From assembly GCA_019428815.1 (NCBI GenBank), contig JAHYJW010000006.1, positions 1-47,309 of the forward strand: a DNA stretch of 47,309 nt, given 5' to 3'. Shown piece by piece: positions 9,358-19,888 of the stretch. The translations under genes were made by a program, and so were the position numbers. This stretch comes from Patescibacteria group bacterium (GTDB lineage Archaea; Nanobdellota; Nanobdellia; Pacearchaeales; GW2011-AR1). Positions within the stretch are counted from its first letter, which is position 1, and the number at the start of each line of letters is the position of its first letter. Below the pieces are notes generated by a model. The model did no database searches, was not told the origin of the DNA, and saw nothing but the letters and a program-made list of their open reading frames with translations.

Positions 9358-10539
9358 ATGGAAGTTTTAAGAATAAAAAGGAGTATTTTTTTCTTGGGCG
9401 TATTAATCTTATTCTTCCCTTTATCTGAAGCGATTATAGGAGTTAGACCAGCTATATATGAAATAAATTTTGAGCCTAACTTAACAGGGGTTTTTCCTTT
9501 TACTTTTATTGGGGATCCTGGAGTTGAATTTGAGATTTATAGTGAAGGGGCTTTTTCAGAATATGTAACTTTAAATACCAATCGTCTAAAAGGGGGTGGA
9601 CAAGTTAACGCACTTTTACAACTGCCTTTAGAATCAAATGAACCTGGTAGAAGGATGTTATTAATTGGAGCTAAGCAAATCCCTAAAGATGTTGCGATGT
9701 TGGGAATGGTGGGAAATGTAAGGGGGGTTATTTTTATAAACGTTCCTTATCCAGGTAAATATGCAGAGTTAGAATTTAGATCTTCAAATGCAAATGTTGG
9801 GGAGTCTATTGAATTTAATTTTAAGATTTATAGTCGAGGAAAAGAGGATATAAACACCTTTACAAAAATAGATATTTATGACTTAACAGGTAACTTTATT
9901 GAGTCTATCTTTTTGGAGACCGGTTTGATTAAGTCGGGCGAATTTTTTGAAGGAAAGGCTTTTTTGAATACTGAAAATTATGTTGCGGGAGATTATTTAG
10001 CAGTTTTATCTGTGGATTATGGGGAGGGAGTTACTGAAAAAGAGACGATTTTTAAATTAGGAAGGCTATTTGTGGGAATATCTAATTACACTAAAACCTT
10101 TGAAAGGGGTAAGTTAAATAGATTTGAAATTGAAGTAGAAAGTTTTTGGAATAATCCCATAGAAAATGTTTATGCTAATGTTAGTATTATTAATTACTCT
10201 AGATTAAATTTCCTTTCTCCATCTATAACACTTTCTCCTTGGGGCAAAAAAATTTTAACTGGATTTTTTGATACGACAGATTTAAACGAAGAACAATTTC
10301 AAGCATTAATCCAAGTTTATTATGAGGGAGGAATAACTAACAAAACCGTTGATTTAATGCTAAAAGAAGAAGAAAGTAAACCTCTTTATTTAATAGGCGG
10401 GGGAATAATAATCCTTCTTTTAGGAGGTTTTTTAATCTGGTTATTCATTATTAAAAAAAGAAAAGAAAAAAGATGGAAAAAACAAGAGAAACAGGAAAAA
10501 TCGAAAAAAACAAAAAAAAGCAAGAAAAAAGGAAAGTAG
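9358..10539 (+). CDS. Secreted CARDB/NEW3-like protein with C-terminal TM and Lys-rich tail
   Basis: Signal peptide; VPYPGKYAELEF and YSRGKEDINTFTKIDIYD parallel 5437..6696; C-terminal TM LYLIGGGIIILLLGGFLIWLFIIKKRK. Confidence 0.75.
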   Translation: MEVLRIKRSIFFLGVLILFFPLSEAIIGVRPAIYEINFEPNLTGVFPFTFIGDPGVEFEIYSEGAFSEYVTLNTNRLKGGGQVNALLQLPLESNEPGRRMLLIGAKQIPKDVAMLGMVGNVRGVIFINVPYPGKYAELEFRSSNANVGESIEFNFKIYSRGKEDINTFTKIDIYDLTGNFIESIFLETGLIKSGEFFEGKAFLNTENYVAGDYLAVLSVDYGEGVTEKETIFKLGRLFVGISNYTKTFERGKLNRFEIEVESFWNNPIENVYANVSIINYSRLNFLSPSITLSPWGKKILTGFFDTTDLNEEQFQALIQVYYEGGITNKTVDLMLKEEESKPLYLIGGGIIILLLGGFLIWLFIIKKRKEKRWKKQEKQEKSKKTKKSKKKGK

Positions 10540-10958
10540 TAAGCCCCTTTTTGATTATTACTTTAACAGTCTCTTTTCTTGTTTTAGCAATTTCTTTAGT
10601 AAGTTTAGTTCATACCATCAAAAATTTACCTCTTGAAATAAAAGAAGTAGAAGTTAGTTTTGAAGTGGGAGGATTTATGGGTATTGATTTGAATAATGAA
10701 AGTTTAACGTTTGGCGTACTTGTTCCAGGATATTCTGCCGAAAGAAAAATACACTTTAAGAATAACTATGAATTTCCAGTTTATATTGAACCTGTCTTTA
10801 GTAAGGAAGTTGAAAGATTTTTATCTTCAGGGCAAATTTATTTTTTAGGGGTTGATGAAGAATTAAATATCCCCATAACCTTGAGAATCCCACAAGAAGA
10901 AGAATTTGGCAATCATTCTGGTTTTATTAAATTTAAAATATACGAAGATAAAAGATAG
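10473..10958 (+). CDS. Small membrane-anchored beta-sandwich surface protein
   Basis: TM FLIITLTVSFLVLAISLVSLVHTI, beta-rich ectodomain; overlaps the upstream gene by 67 nt in the -1 frame. Confidence 0.65.
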   Translation: MEKTRETGKIEKNKKKQEKRKVVSPFLIITLTVSFLVLAISLVSLVHTIKNLPLEIKEVEVSFEVGGFMGIDLNNESLTFGVLVPGYSAERKIHFKNNYEFPVYIEPVFSKEVERFLSSGQIYFLGVDEELNIPITLRIPQEEEFGNHSGFIKFKIYEDKR

Positions 10959-10988
10959 TTTTTTATATTATTTATCTTTTGGTGTTCT

Positions 10989-12995
10989 ATGAAAAAGCGG
11001 TTGATTATTTTTTTGGTATCACTCTCAATTTTTTTTAACTTACTAATGATAGGGGTTCCTTTTTTTCTTGAAAGACCTCTTCAATTTTCTATTGTGGGAA
11101 AAACAATAGAAGGGGCTTTATCCTTATTTATTCAAGGAGGGCATTTTGATATTTTTATTCACCACCCTGAAAATACAACTTATAACTTTACTTTAGAAGA
11201 TTACCTAAATGATACAATGCACCTAAATTTTAATGTTTCTTCTACAACAGATATAGACACTTGGTGGTATACCCTCAAGAATTTAAGAAAAAATATTATT
11301 CTTGCAGAAAATGTTTTGTTTGTTCCTAACACTACAAATTTACATGTCTTAAGATGGGAAAATGAACTTTTTGTTTTTGCTAATATCTCTGATGGACAAA
11401 TTCAAAATACAAGTGTCCAATTTTTTGTTTATGTACCTAATTCTGCTCCTATATTAGGACCTATTAATGAAGAATTTTTGACGTGTGAAACAACTTCTTT
11501 TAGATATCCTTTAAATGCAACAGATATTGATGAAGATGCTTTAATGTTTGAAGTTACGCCCTCAAATCCTTTTTTTGTTTATCCTGAAGGATTTATTTAT
11601 CCAACAGGATTGAGTGGAGGGAGATATACTGTTTCCTATGCAGAACTTGTTTCATTAATTCTCAGGGAAGAACATGTGGGAAACTACGAATTAAATGTCA
11701 CGGTTACAGACAATGAATACTCTGATTTTGCTAGCACTTCTATAGAGGTTATAGAAGTCAATAATCCACCTATAGTAGCGAATATTGGTACTCATACTGT
11801 TTGGACCCAAGGAGAAGATAGTACATTTTCTTACCAGGTTAGAGTAATTGATTCTGAAGATGGAACTCATCTAACTGGAGATTTTATTTATGAGCTAATT
11901 TTTTTAGACCCAGAAGTAGACCCTTTTTTTGATATTTCTGAAAAGGGGTATATACAAGTAAGTCCTAATGAATCACAAGTTGGAACTTATAATCTCAGGG
12001 TTTGTGTAACCGATGAAGGATTAGATTCTCCCCCAGAGAATATAGACTACTGCATAGAGGAATATGGGTTAGGTTGGGAACCTGCTACAACCTGTATACA
12101 AAATTTTACTTTAACTGTTACAAATGAAAATCGGCCCCCTGAAATAATTAATTATAACCCTGGAGAGTTATACCTTAGTGTATTGGGTACCGATCAAATT
12201 AACTTTGATATAACTAAATATGACCCTGATGGGACTATCCCAGATTCTTATTGGTATGTTGATGGAAGTCTTAAACAATATATATACGGTACTCAGAATA
12301 TTGATAGATTTAGTTATTCTTTTGGATGTGGGGTTTATGGCACAAAACAAGTTGTTGTAAATATCACTGATGGTTTATTAAACGATTCTTTAACTTGGGA
12401 AATAGATGTTGAATATGTTTCCTGTGATGAACCTCCACCTCCACTCCCCCCTCCCCATTGTTTAGAAAAGTGGGTTTGTGAACATTGGGATATTTGCCAG
12501 AAACCAGAACCCTTTTTAGATTTAGGACTTTTAACAGAAGAAGATATTTTGGGAGTTAGAACGTCTTGTAATGAAAGGGGGATATCTGAAGAAAATTGCG
12601 GATTTCAGATCAGGGAATGCTTAGATATTCAAATGTGTAATAATCGTATTCCTTTTATTCAACCCCCTCCACAACTTAGGGCATGTCTTTTTTCTACCGA
12701 CCCCAATTGTTTTGATAAAATTCAAAACTGTCATTCAGGAAGTTGTGAGATAGGGGTAGATTGTGGAGGCCCTTGTTCTGTTTGTCCTACTTGTTCAGAT
12801 GGAATACAAAACCAAGGTGAAGCAGGAGTAGATTGTGGAGGCCCTTGTCCTTGGTTGTGCCCAAAAGAACTTCCATTTTTTCAGAGGCCTTTTGTGAGAT
12901 ACCTTTTAATAATTATCTTGCTTATATTAGTGGTAATAGTTATTATCAGATTGAAAAAAATAATAAAAATATGGAAAGAGGCAAAAAAAGATTAA
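10989..12995 (+). CDS. Secreted cadherin/Ig-like protein with C-terminal Cys-rich repeats and TM anchor
   Basis: Signal anchor; cadherin-like NATDIDEDAL; two tandem GVDCGGPC repeats; C-terminal TM LLIIILLILVVIVIIRLKK. Confidence 0.75.
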   Translation: MKKRLIIFLVSLSIFFNLLMIGVPFFLERPLQFSIVGKTIEGALSLFIQGGHFDIFIHHPENTTYNFTLEDYLNDTMHLNFNVSSTTDIDTWWYTLKNLRKNIILAENVLFVPNTTNLHVLRWENELFVFANISDGQIQNTSVQFFVYVPNSAPILGPINEEFLTCETTSFRYPLNATDIDEDALMFEVTPSNPFFVYPEGFIYPTGLSGGRYTVSYAELVSLILREEHVGNYELNVTVTDNEYSDFASTSIEVIEVNNPPIVANIGTHTVWTQGEDSTFSYQVRVIDSEDGTHLTGDFIYELIFLDPEVDPFFDISEKGYIQVSPNESQVGTYNLRVCVTDEGLDSPPENIDYCIEEYGLGWEPATTCIQNFTLTVTNENRPPEIINYNPGELYLSVLGTDQINFDITKYDPDGTIPDSYWYVDGSLKQYIYGTQNIDRFSYSFGCGVYGTKQVVVNITDGLLNDSLTWEIDVEYVSCDEPPPPLPPPHCLEKWVCEHWDICQKPEPFLDLGLLTEEDILGVRTSCNERGISEENCGFQIRECLDIQMCNNRIPFIQPPPQLRACLFSTDPNCFDKIQNCHSGSCEIGVDCGGPCSVCPTCSDGIQNQGEAGVDCGGPCPWLCPKELPFFQRPFVRYLLIIILLILVVIVIIRLKKIIKIWKEAKKD

Positions 12996-12997
12996 AA

Positions 12998-15900
12998 ATG
13001 GAAAAGAGGTGGATTTTTTTATTTGTTTTAATTGTAATTTTACTAACACTACTGGCGAGTTCATTAAATCCTCAATGGAATACAGATGCTAATTATACTG
13101 CCTTTGAAGATACTCTCTATGTTCATAATCTAACCCATAACATAACTGGGTGGGATGGAGATGTTGAATTTGAGATTTTAGATACAGATTTAAATAAAAT
13201 TTATTGGTTTAAGAATGATACAACTTTAGAAGTCTCAAAAGAACAGATTTCTGATTGGATTTTTATTAACGATCCTCTTCAAGGAGATTTATTTCTCAAT
13301 GCTTCTTATAATAACCAAAGTGGACTTTTTAATTTTACAATACAAGCAAAGAATGAAAGTGGTGGACCGGGAAGTTTAGAATTCTTTATCTTTATTCTTA
13401 AAGCTGTAAACGACCCCCCAAAATTCTTTAATTTGAATAATACCTATTCTTTTACAAAAGGAGAAGAGGTTTTTGAATATATAAATGCTACAGATGAAGA
13501 AGAACATTATCCTCTTAGCTTTGATATAGAATTTTTAGACTGTTCTTTAGCACCTTGGAGCAATCGTACTGATTGCGACCTCTTTAATTTAACTAGTTTA
13601 ACAAATATCTCTAATACTTCCACCTTAATTAACTTTACCCCAGATGATAATGATGTTGGGACATATTTCGCTAATATTTCTGTTAGGGATTCTGGTATAA
13701 ATTATCCTTGTATTCACAGTAAAAGTGAGTGTTGTGAGGTAAACTATCAACAGAATAAAACTAGTTACATTTTGTTTAATTTTACTGTTGAATCTTCTTT
13801 TAATATTAATGTATCAGATTGCCAGGATAAGATTTTAAATGAGAATGAAGAATTTAATTGTTTGATAAGTGTTATAACTAGGCAATCTGAAGAGAACGTA
13901 ACCTTTTTTAGTAATGCTTCTCTCAGGAATTATTTTGGTCCTATTTTAAACGGAAGTTGGTTTTTTTCTGAGAGTAACCTAACTTCTGAAAACAATTTTC
14001 TTTTAATCAATATTACTCTTACTCCAGGAAAAACAGAAATTGGAAATTGGTCAATTATTTTTAAAGGAAAAGATTCTTCAGATATTTGGGATAATAAAAC
14101 AATTAACCTTTTTGTTAATAGAACAAATTCATCCACCCCCACATTAGAAAATATCCCTGATGTTGATATCTCAATAAATCTTTCAAATGAAATTGAAGTA
14201 GTCGCTTATGACAATGACTTTTTAATTCCAGATAAAGAAGATGCATATAATGAAACATTAACCTTTAATTTAAGAGTTTTTAATTTTTCTAATCTTTCTG
14301 AAGAATTTTATAATGGAGAACAAATTAATTTTAATGTAACTGGAGAGGGAACCCCTGTTATTGAAGGGGGAATCTTGACTAATAAAACAAACGCAAAGAT
14401 TGGGATTTTTTCAGAAAGTGGAAATGGAGAATATCTTTTTAATTTAAGCGTTGAAGATAAAGAAAATAAATTTTCTTGGGCGACTTTTAAAGTCAATATT
14501 CTAGATAATTCTGAACCAGTTTGGAATATCTCCAAAAATTACACCATTTCTCATGTGGTTAATTCAACTGAAGAAACTACAGATTATATTCAATTTAATT
14601 TAGTTAATGAAGGGTGGGTTTGGAGTGAAGAAGGTCATAACTTAAATTTTACATTTGAAGAAGAGATGACATACTTTAATATGACCTCTGAGGGGGTAAT
14701 TAACTTTAAACCCTATAAAGAAGATGTTGGTTTGTTTGAAGTACTCATAACTGCAGATTCATTGGGGCTCCAAAGCTCAAAGACTTTTACATTTAATATC
14801 ACTAACTTAAACAGCGTTCCTACTCTTAGTAGTCTCCCACAAGTTTATGATGAACCCTTCCCTTCTATCAATGTTACAGAAAATTCTACCCTTTCTTTTT
14901 ATGTCTTTATCTTTGACGATGATCTAATCATTAACTCTGAATTTTATAATGAGACCTTTAATTTTACTTGGAAGATTATAAATAAAACATCAGAAACTGA
15001 AGTAGAACTTTTTGATTTTGAAGGCCCCTTTGAAAATGAGTTCTCCCCAGATAAACCTGGAATTGAATATTTTGTTAATTTTATTCCTAACTTAACCCAT
15101 GTGGGAAATTATACTGTTACTCTAAATGTTACAGATAAACTGGGGGATAGCGATGAAAAAAGTTTCAATTTAAGTATCTCTAAGCTTGATAATCCTCCGC
15201 AATTATCTGCCTTATCAAATCAAAGTTCTGCTGTTGGTAGGGCATTTTATTACCGGATTAATGCAACTCACTTTAGAGATGGAAGTTCAACTGATCCTGG
15301 AAATCAGAACTTTACCTTCAGTTATAATTTTTTAGAAGGAACAGATTTTTTAACGGATTTTCTCCCAAATTCTTTTAATGAAAAAACAGGAGAGATTGAT
15401 TTTATCTTTGAAGAAAATCATGCTGGGGTTTATCATCTGAATATCACTGTTCAAGTTGATTCTACAACCCAATCGGATTGGGAAGATTTTTGGATTTTTG
15501 TTTATGATTATCCTAATATCTCTTTTCCCATAGAACTTCCTTCAGAAGATTTTTATTCTTTAAAAGAAAACGAACCTTTTCCTTTAAATTTAAATGCAAC
15601 TCACTCTGTTGGAGATAATTTAACTTATGAATTTTATATGGATAGAATTACTCATAATCTTTCTGAACCTACTTTTTTTACTTATTCTCCTTTTATTTTT
15701 AACAGTGATGTCATAGGATACGGAAATGGAACAAATTTCACTTTTAATCTTACCCCTAACTTTTATGACGAAACTTATGGATTTTTAAAAAATTTGACAC
15801 TAGTTGTTTATCCTTCTAATCCTAATCTAATTAATTCTAATTTGATAAATGCAACTAGAACCTGGAAAGTTAATGTATCTCATTCTAACGCTCCTATGAC

Positions 15901-16936
15901 TTTTCTCGATGATAATCTTATAGGTGATAAAGAAAGGTATTATACTGATACAATTGTGATTGATTTAACCGAACATTTTGAGGATATTGATGCTTTTGAT
16001 ACTTATTACAATCAAACAGCTAATTTTGAAGTGAATAGTAATTTGAGTAACGAAAGCAAGATTAGTTATTCTTTAGAAGGTTGGATCTTGACATTATCTG
16101 CATCTTCCGAACTAACAGAATTATTAAATATTACCGGAATGGATTTAGACGGTCTTGGAAATCCTGAAACAAATGCTACAAGTAATAATTTTTTAGTTAA
16201 ATTTATCAAAGCTCCCACATCTCCAAATACAGGGGGGACAACAACCACTGTTCAAAGAACTGAAACAGCCAGTTTATCTTTTAATTTACCTAGCCTTTTT
16301 TTTGTAAATACTGGGGATACTTTAAACATCGAAGGAGAGATTATTAATGACGGGGGTGTAAGCTTAACTGGAATTTCTCTTAATTATTCTGTTTTATTTA
16401 ATAAAACATTAACAGATGGATTCGAGATTAATGCTTCACCTTTACAGATCAACTCTTTAAGCCCTTCTATTAAAAAAAACCTTTCTATAGATGTTTTTAT
16501 TGAAACAAATCATTCAGGCATCTATGAGCTTATTGTTAATGCTAAAGTAAATTCCCCTTCTATATCTGAAAAAGATAAAATAATCTTAGTTGTGGGCCAA
16601 ATAAATGATATTGATAAAAGGCTATTATTTGTTGAAGAGTTTATTGTAACAGAACATCCAGAATGTATTGAAGCTTTAGAGACAGTTAGATTTGCAGAGG
16701 AGTTAATTAATCAGGGGAAAATAGAAGAAGCTTCTAAAATTTTAGATAATGTTGTTATTTGGTGTAGGGAATCTATTGAGCAATCTTCTGAAGCTGCATT
16801 TCTTAAACCCAGATTTAATTTTAAAGAGGATTTTTGGTGGGGATTCTTTATTTCTTTTTTTTCTTTAGGCTTTTTTTTAGGAATTTTATATATCTTTTAT
16901 AGAAAGATTAAATTAAAAAGACTATTGAAAAACTAA
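12998..16936 (+). CDS. Giant secreted Ig/cadherin-like protein with C-terminal TM; rich in N-glycosylation sequons
   Basis: Start placed at ATG 12998 (MEKRWIFLFVLIVILLTLLASS), just after the previous stop; the ORF-track start 12833 lies inside the upstream gene. C-terminal TM FFISFFSLGFFLGILYIFYRKIK. Confidence 0.75.
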   Translation: MEKRWIFLFVLIVILLTLLASSLNPQWNTDANYTAFEDTLYVHNLTHNITGWDGDVEFEILDTDLNKIYWFKNDTTLEVSKEQISDWIFINDPLQGDLFLNASYNNQSGLFNFTIQAKNESGGPGSLEFFIFILKAVNDPPKFFNLNNTYSFTKGEEVFEYINATDEEEHYPLSFDIEFLDCSLAPWSNRTDCDLFNLTSLTNISNTSTLINFTPDDNDVGTYFANISVRDSGINYPCIHSKSECCEVNYQQNKTSYILFNFTVESSFNINVSDCQDKILNENEEFNCLISVITRQSEENVTFFSNASLRNYFGPILNGSWFFSESNLTSENNFLLINITLTPGKTEIGNWSIIFKGKDSSDIWDNKTINLFVNRTNSSTPTLENIPDVDISINLSNEIEVVAYDNDFLIPDKEDAYNETLTFNLRVFNFSNLSEEFYNGEQINFNVTGEGTPVIEGGILTNKTNAKIGIFSESGNGEYLFNLSVEDKENKFSWATFKVNILDNSEPVWNISKNYTISHVVNSTEETTDYIQFNLVNEGWVWSEEGHNLNFTFEEEMTYFNMTSEGVINFKPYKEDVGLFEVLITADSLGLQSSKTFTFNITNLNSVPTLSSLPQVYDEPFPSINVTENSTLSFYVFIFDDDLIINSEFYNETFNFTWKIINKTSETEVELFDFEGPFENEFSPDKPGIEYFVNFIPNLTHVGNYTVTLNVTDKLGDSDEKSFNLSISKLDNPPQLSALSNQSSAVGRAFYYRINATHFRDGSSTDPGNQNFTFSYNFLEGTDFLTDFLPNSFNEKTGEIDFIFEENHAGVYHLNITVQVDSTTQSDWEDFWIFVYDYPNISFPIELPSEDFYSLKENEPFPLNLNATHSVGDNLTYEFYMDRITHNLSEPTFFTYSPFIFNSDVIGYGNGTNFTFNLTPNFYDETYGFLKNLTLVVYPSNPNLINSNLINATRTWKVNVSHSNAPMTFLDDNLIGDKERYYTDTIVIDLTEHFEDIDAFDTYYNQTANFEVNSNLSNESKISYSLEGWILTLSASSELTELLNITGMDLDGLGNPETNATSNNFLVKFIKAPTSPNTGGTTTTVQRTETASLSFNLPSLFFVNTGDTLNIEGEIINDGGVSLTGISLNYSVLFNKTLTDGFEINASPLQINSLSPSIKKNLSIDVFIETNHSGIYELIVNAKVNSPSISEKDKIILVVGQINDIDKRLLFVEEFIVTEHPECIEALETVRFAEELINQGKIEEASKILDNVVIWCRESIEQSSEAAFLKPRFNFKEDFWWGFFISFFSLGFFLGILYIFYRKIKLKRLLKN

Positions 16937-16969
16937 AAGTTAATAAATGTTTTTTGTGTGAAATATTAG

Positions 16970-17980
16970 ATGGTAAAGGTGATAATTAAAAAAGAGGGGT
17001 TAATGGGAAAGGGAAATCTAAATCAATTAAAAAATTATCATAAAAAGATAGAGTTAATAAGAAAAGAAATATCTAAGGTTGTTGTAGGTCAAGAAAAGGT
17101 TGTTGATTCCTTAATAAGAGCTCTTCTTTGCGATGGGCATGTTCTTCTTGAAGGAGTTCCAGGAATTGCAAAAACCTTATTGATTAAAGCTCTTTCAGAA
17201 GTAAGTGGATGTACTTCTAAAAGAATTCAGTTTACAGTTGATCTTTTACCTACTGATATTATTGGGCTTACAACATATACCCCCAATAAAGGATTTGAAA
17301 TTGTGAAAGGCCCAATATTTGCTAATTTTATTATAGCAGATGAAATTAACAGAAGTCCTTCTAAAACTCAGTCCGCAATGATTGAGGCTATGCAAGAAAA
17401 GCAAGTTACAATCGGTAAGGAAACCTTTAAACTTCCCTCCCCATTTTTTGTTATGGCAAATCAAAATCCTTTAGAACAAGGAGGTATTTATTCTTTACCA
17501 GAAGCTCAAATAGATAGATTCTTGTTTAAAGTCATTGTTTCTTATCCCGAAGAAGAAGATGAAAAAAGAATTATGGAGGAAAATGTTACCTTAAAGAAAT
17601 TTGAGGACTTTCAACTTAAACCTATAGTTTCTCCAGAAGATATACTTAAGATGCAAGCTCTTATAAAAGAAATATATTTAGATCCAAAAATAAAAGATTA
17701 CATTGTTAAGATAGTCCGAAAGACTAGGGAAAAGGATTTTCAATATGCAGATTTAATCGAATGGGGAAGTTCTCCTAGGGCAGCTATTGCACTTTTTATC
17801 TCTTCTAAAGCACAAGCTTTTCTAAACGGTAGAGATTATGTTATCCCTAGAGATGTTAAGGAAATTGCATATGATGTTCTTAGACATAGGTTGATTCTTT
17901 CTTATAGGGCTAAAGCAGAGGGTATAGATTCTGATAAGATTATAACTCATATACTCAACGAAGAAGTATCTGTTCCTTAA
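16970..17980 (+). CDS. MoxR-family AAA+ ATPase
   Basis: GQEKVVDSLIRALLCDGHVLLEGVPGIAKT (Walker A), FIIADEINRSPSKTQSAMIEAMQEKQVTIG, FFVMANQNPLEQGGIYSLPEAQIDRFLFK. Start could instead be ATG 17003. Confidence 0.93.
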   Translation: MVKVIIKKEGLMGKGNLNQLKNYHKKIELIRKEISKVVVGQEKVVDSLIRALLCDGHVLLEGVPGIAKTLLIKALSEVSGCTSKRIQFTVDLLPTDIIGLTTYTPNKGFEIVKGPIFANFIIADEINRSPSKTQSAMIEAMQEKQVTIGKETFKLPSPFFVMANQNPLEQGGIYSLPEAQIDRFLFKVIVSYPEEEDEKRIMEENVTLKKFEDFQLKPIVSPEDILKMQALIKEIYLDPKIKDYIVKIVRKTREKDFQYADLIEWGSSPRAAIALFISSKAQAFLNGRDYVIPRDVKEIAYDVLRHRLILSYRAKAEGIDSDKIITHILNEEVSVP

Positions 17981-17988
17981 AACTTAAA

Positions 17989-18888
17989 ATGGAATCTAAA
18001 AGATTGAACCTTAATATCCCTCAAGCAGTTTCGGATTTTGAAAGAGCAGCTAAAAAACTGGAAATAATAAATGTCTTGTATAAGATTGTATTTAGGGGAA
18101 GTGGTTTAGAGTTTGATAGCTATAGAGATTACGATTCCAGTGATGATTCATCTTCTATTGATTGGAAAGCTAGTAAAAGAGCAGGTAAACTTTTAGTTAA
18201 AAGGTATATTGAAGAAAGAGATTTGAAAATTATTTTAGCAATAGATATAAGTGAAAGGATGGTTTTTGGTTCTACTAAAAAATTAAAATGTGAGTATGTT
18301 GCGGAATTGGCAGCAGCGATTTCTCATCTAATTCTCATTTCAGGGGATAATTTGGGGTTTGTTCTTTATAATGATGATATAGTTCAGTTTGTTCCCCCGA
18401 ATAAAAGCCCAAATCAATTTCACCTTTTTGTAGACCTCCTTTCTGATTCTTCTTTATACACTGGAGATTCTAATTTAAACCACACCCTCGATTATCTTTT
18501 AAAAAACTTAGATCCCTCTACTTCAGCTATAATCTTTGTTTCAGATTTTTTAAATACAAGTAAAGAATGTCAAAGAAATTTTAATCTTTTATCCAGTAAA
18601 TTTGAAATAATAGCTTTAGTTGTCAAAGACCCTTTAGATAAGGCTCTTCCAGATATTGATAGGGAAATCTTTATTGAACATCCTGCTTCTGGAGAAACTG
18701 TCCTTATAAACCCTAAAGTTTCTGGGAAGATATATGAGAAAATGGCCCTTGAACAAGAAAAATTTGTTGAAGGAATTTTTAAAGCAACGAATATTGATAG
18801 TTTACAATTAACAACAGACAGATATTTTATAGATCCTCTTGTTGGTTTTTTAAAAGAAAGAATTAAAAAAAGGAGTTTTAGAACTTAA
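17989..18888 (+). CDS. DUF58 family protein (vWA-like)
   Basis: GSGLEFDSYRDYDSSDDSSSIDWKASKRAGKLLVKRYIEERDLKIILAIDIS; directly downstream of MoxR. Confidence 0.9.
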   Translation: MESKRLNLNIPQAVSDFERAAKKLEIINVLYKIVFRGSGLEFDSYRDYDSSDDSSSIDWKASKRAGKLLVKRYIEERDLKIILAIDISERMVFGSTKKLKCEYVAELAAAISHLILISGDNLGFVLYNDDIVQFVPPNKSPNQFHLFVDLLSDSSLYTGDSNLNHTLDYLLKNLDPSTSAIIFVSDFLNTSKECQRNFNLLSSKFEIIALVVKDPLDKALPDIDREIFIEHPASGETVLINPKVSGKIYEKMALEQEKFVEGIFKATNIDSLQLTTDRYFIDPLVGFLKERIKKRSFRT

Positions 18889-18889
18889 A

Positions 18890-19810
18890 ATGGTAGAAAT
18901 TGATTTCATTTATCCGTATTATCTTTTATTTTTGTTGATTATCCCAATTTTAATTTTCATTCATTTTATTTCTTTTAATGTTTCTAAAAACAAAGCAGTT
19001 AGATTTGCTAATTTTGAAGCTATGGCTAAAGTTAAGAATATTGATTTACTTTCTAAAAATGTAACAGTATTGTATCTTAGTTTGATTATTGTGTTTTCTA
19101 TTACCCTCGCTCTTTCTGGGATAATAGTTTATATTGATTCTGATGCAAGTTCTCATTCTTTTGTTATTGCAATAGATGCCTCTTCAAGTATGGATGCAAA
19201 TGATATCCTTCCGAATAGATTAGAGGCTTCAAAAGATGCTGCAAAAAGATTTTTAGATTCCCTTCCCGCTCATACGCCTGTTGGCGTAGTCTCTTACTCA
19301 GGGATATCTTTTATTGAAACAGATATTACAACTTCTAAAATTTTAGCTAAACAAACAATTGATGAAATTGAAATATCTGGAATTGGAGGAACAGATGTAT
19401 ATGAAGTAATAATTACCTCTGTTAATTTATTAAAAGGAGAAGATTCTAAAGCAGTTATCCTTTTTAGTGATGGCCAAATAAATGTAGGGGTTCTTGAATC
19501 TATTATTTCTTATGCTTTAGATAAGGGGGTTGTAATCCACACAATTGGGGTTGGAACTGAAGAAGGGGGGATAACTGGATATGGTGTATCTAGATTAAAC
19601 CCTGAAATCCTTCAAGCTCTTTCGTTTAATACAGGGGGAGTTTATCTTAAATTAGATGAAATGGATTCAGATAACTTATTCTCTGAATTAGTAACCAAAA
19701 CAAGAAAAAAAGTTCCGGTAAATTTTTCCGTTTATTTTATGATTATCTCTTTAGTTTTATTTGTGATATTATTCGTATTAATAAATTCTAAGTATCGTGG
19801 TTTACCCTAA
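18890..19810 (+). CDS. VWA-domain membrane protein (BatA/BatB-like)
   Basis: N- and C-terminal TMs; MIDAS AIDASSSMDANDI, YSGISFIETDIT, ILFSDGQINVG. Confidence 0.9.
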   Translation: MVEIDFIYPYYLLFLLIIPILIFIHFISFNVSKNKAVRFANFEAMAKVKNIDLLSKNVTVLYLSLIIVFSITLALSGIIVYIDSDASSHSFVIAIDASSSMDANDILPNRLEASKDAAKRFLDSLPAHTPVGVVSYSGISFIETDITTSKILAKQTIDEIEISGIGGTDVYEVIITSVNLLKGEDSKAVILFSDGQINVGVLESIISYALDKGVVIHTIGVGTEEGGITGYGVSRLNPEILQALSFNTGGVYLKLDEMDSDNLFSELVTKTRKKVPVNFSVYFMIISLVLFVILFVLINSKYRGLP

Positions 19811-19888
19811 CTAATTTTTAAGAGGATTTTAAAAATATCCTAAGAAGATTCTAAGAAGATTTTTATACTAATATTCTTTTTTAGATAT

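Noticed and set aside
12168-12350. 60 aa antisense ORF in the cadherin-like gene
   Set aside because: No domain or promoter support; the sense frame is convincing.
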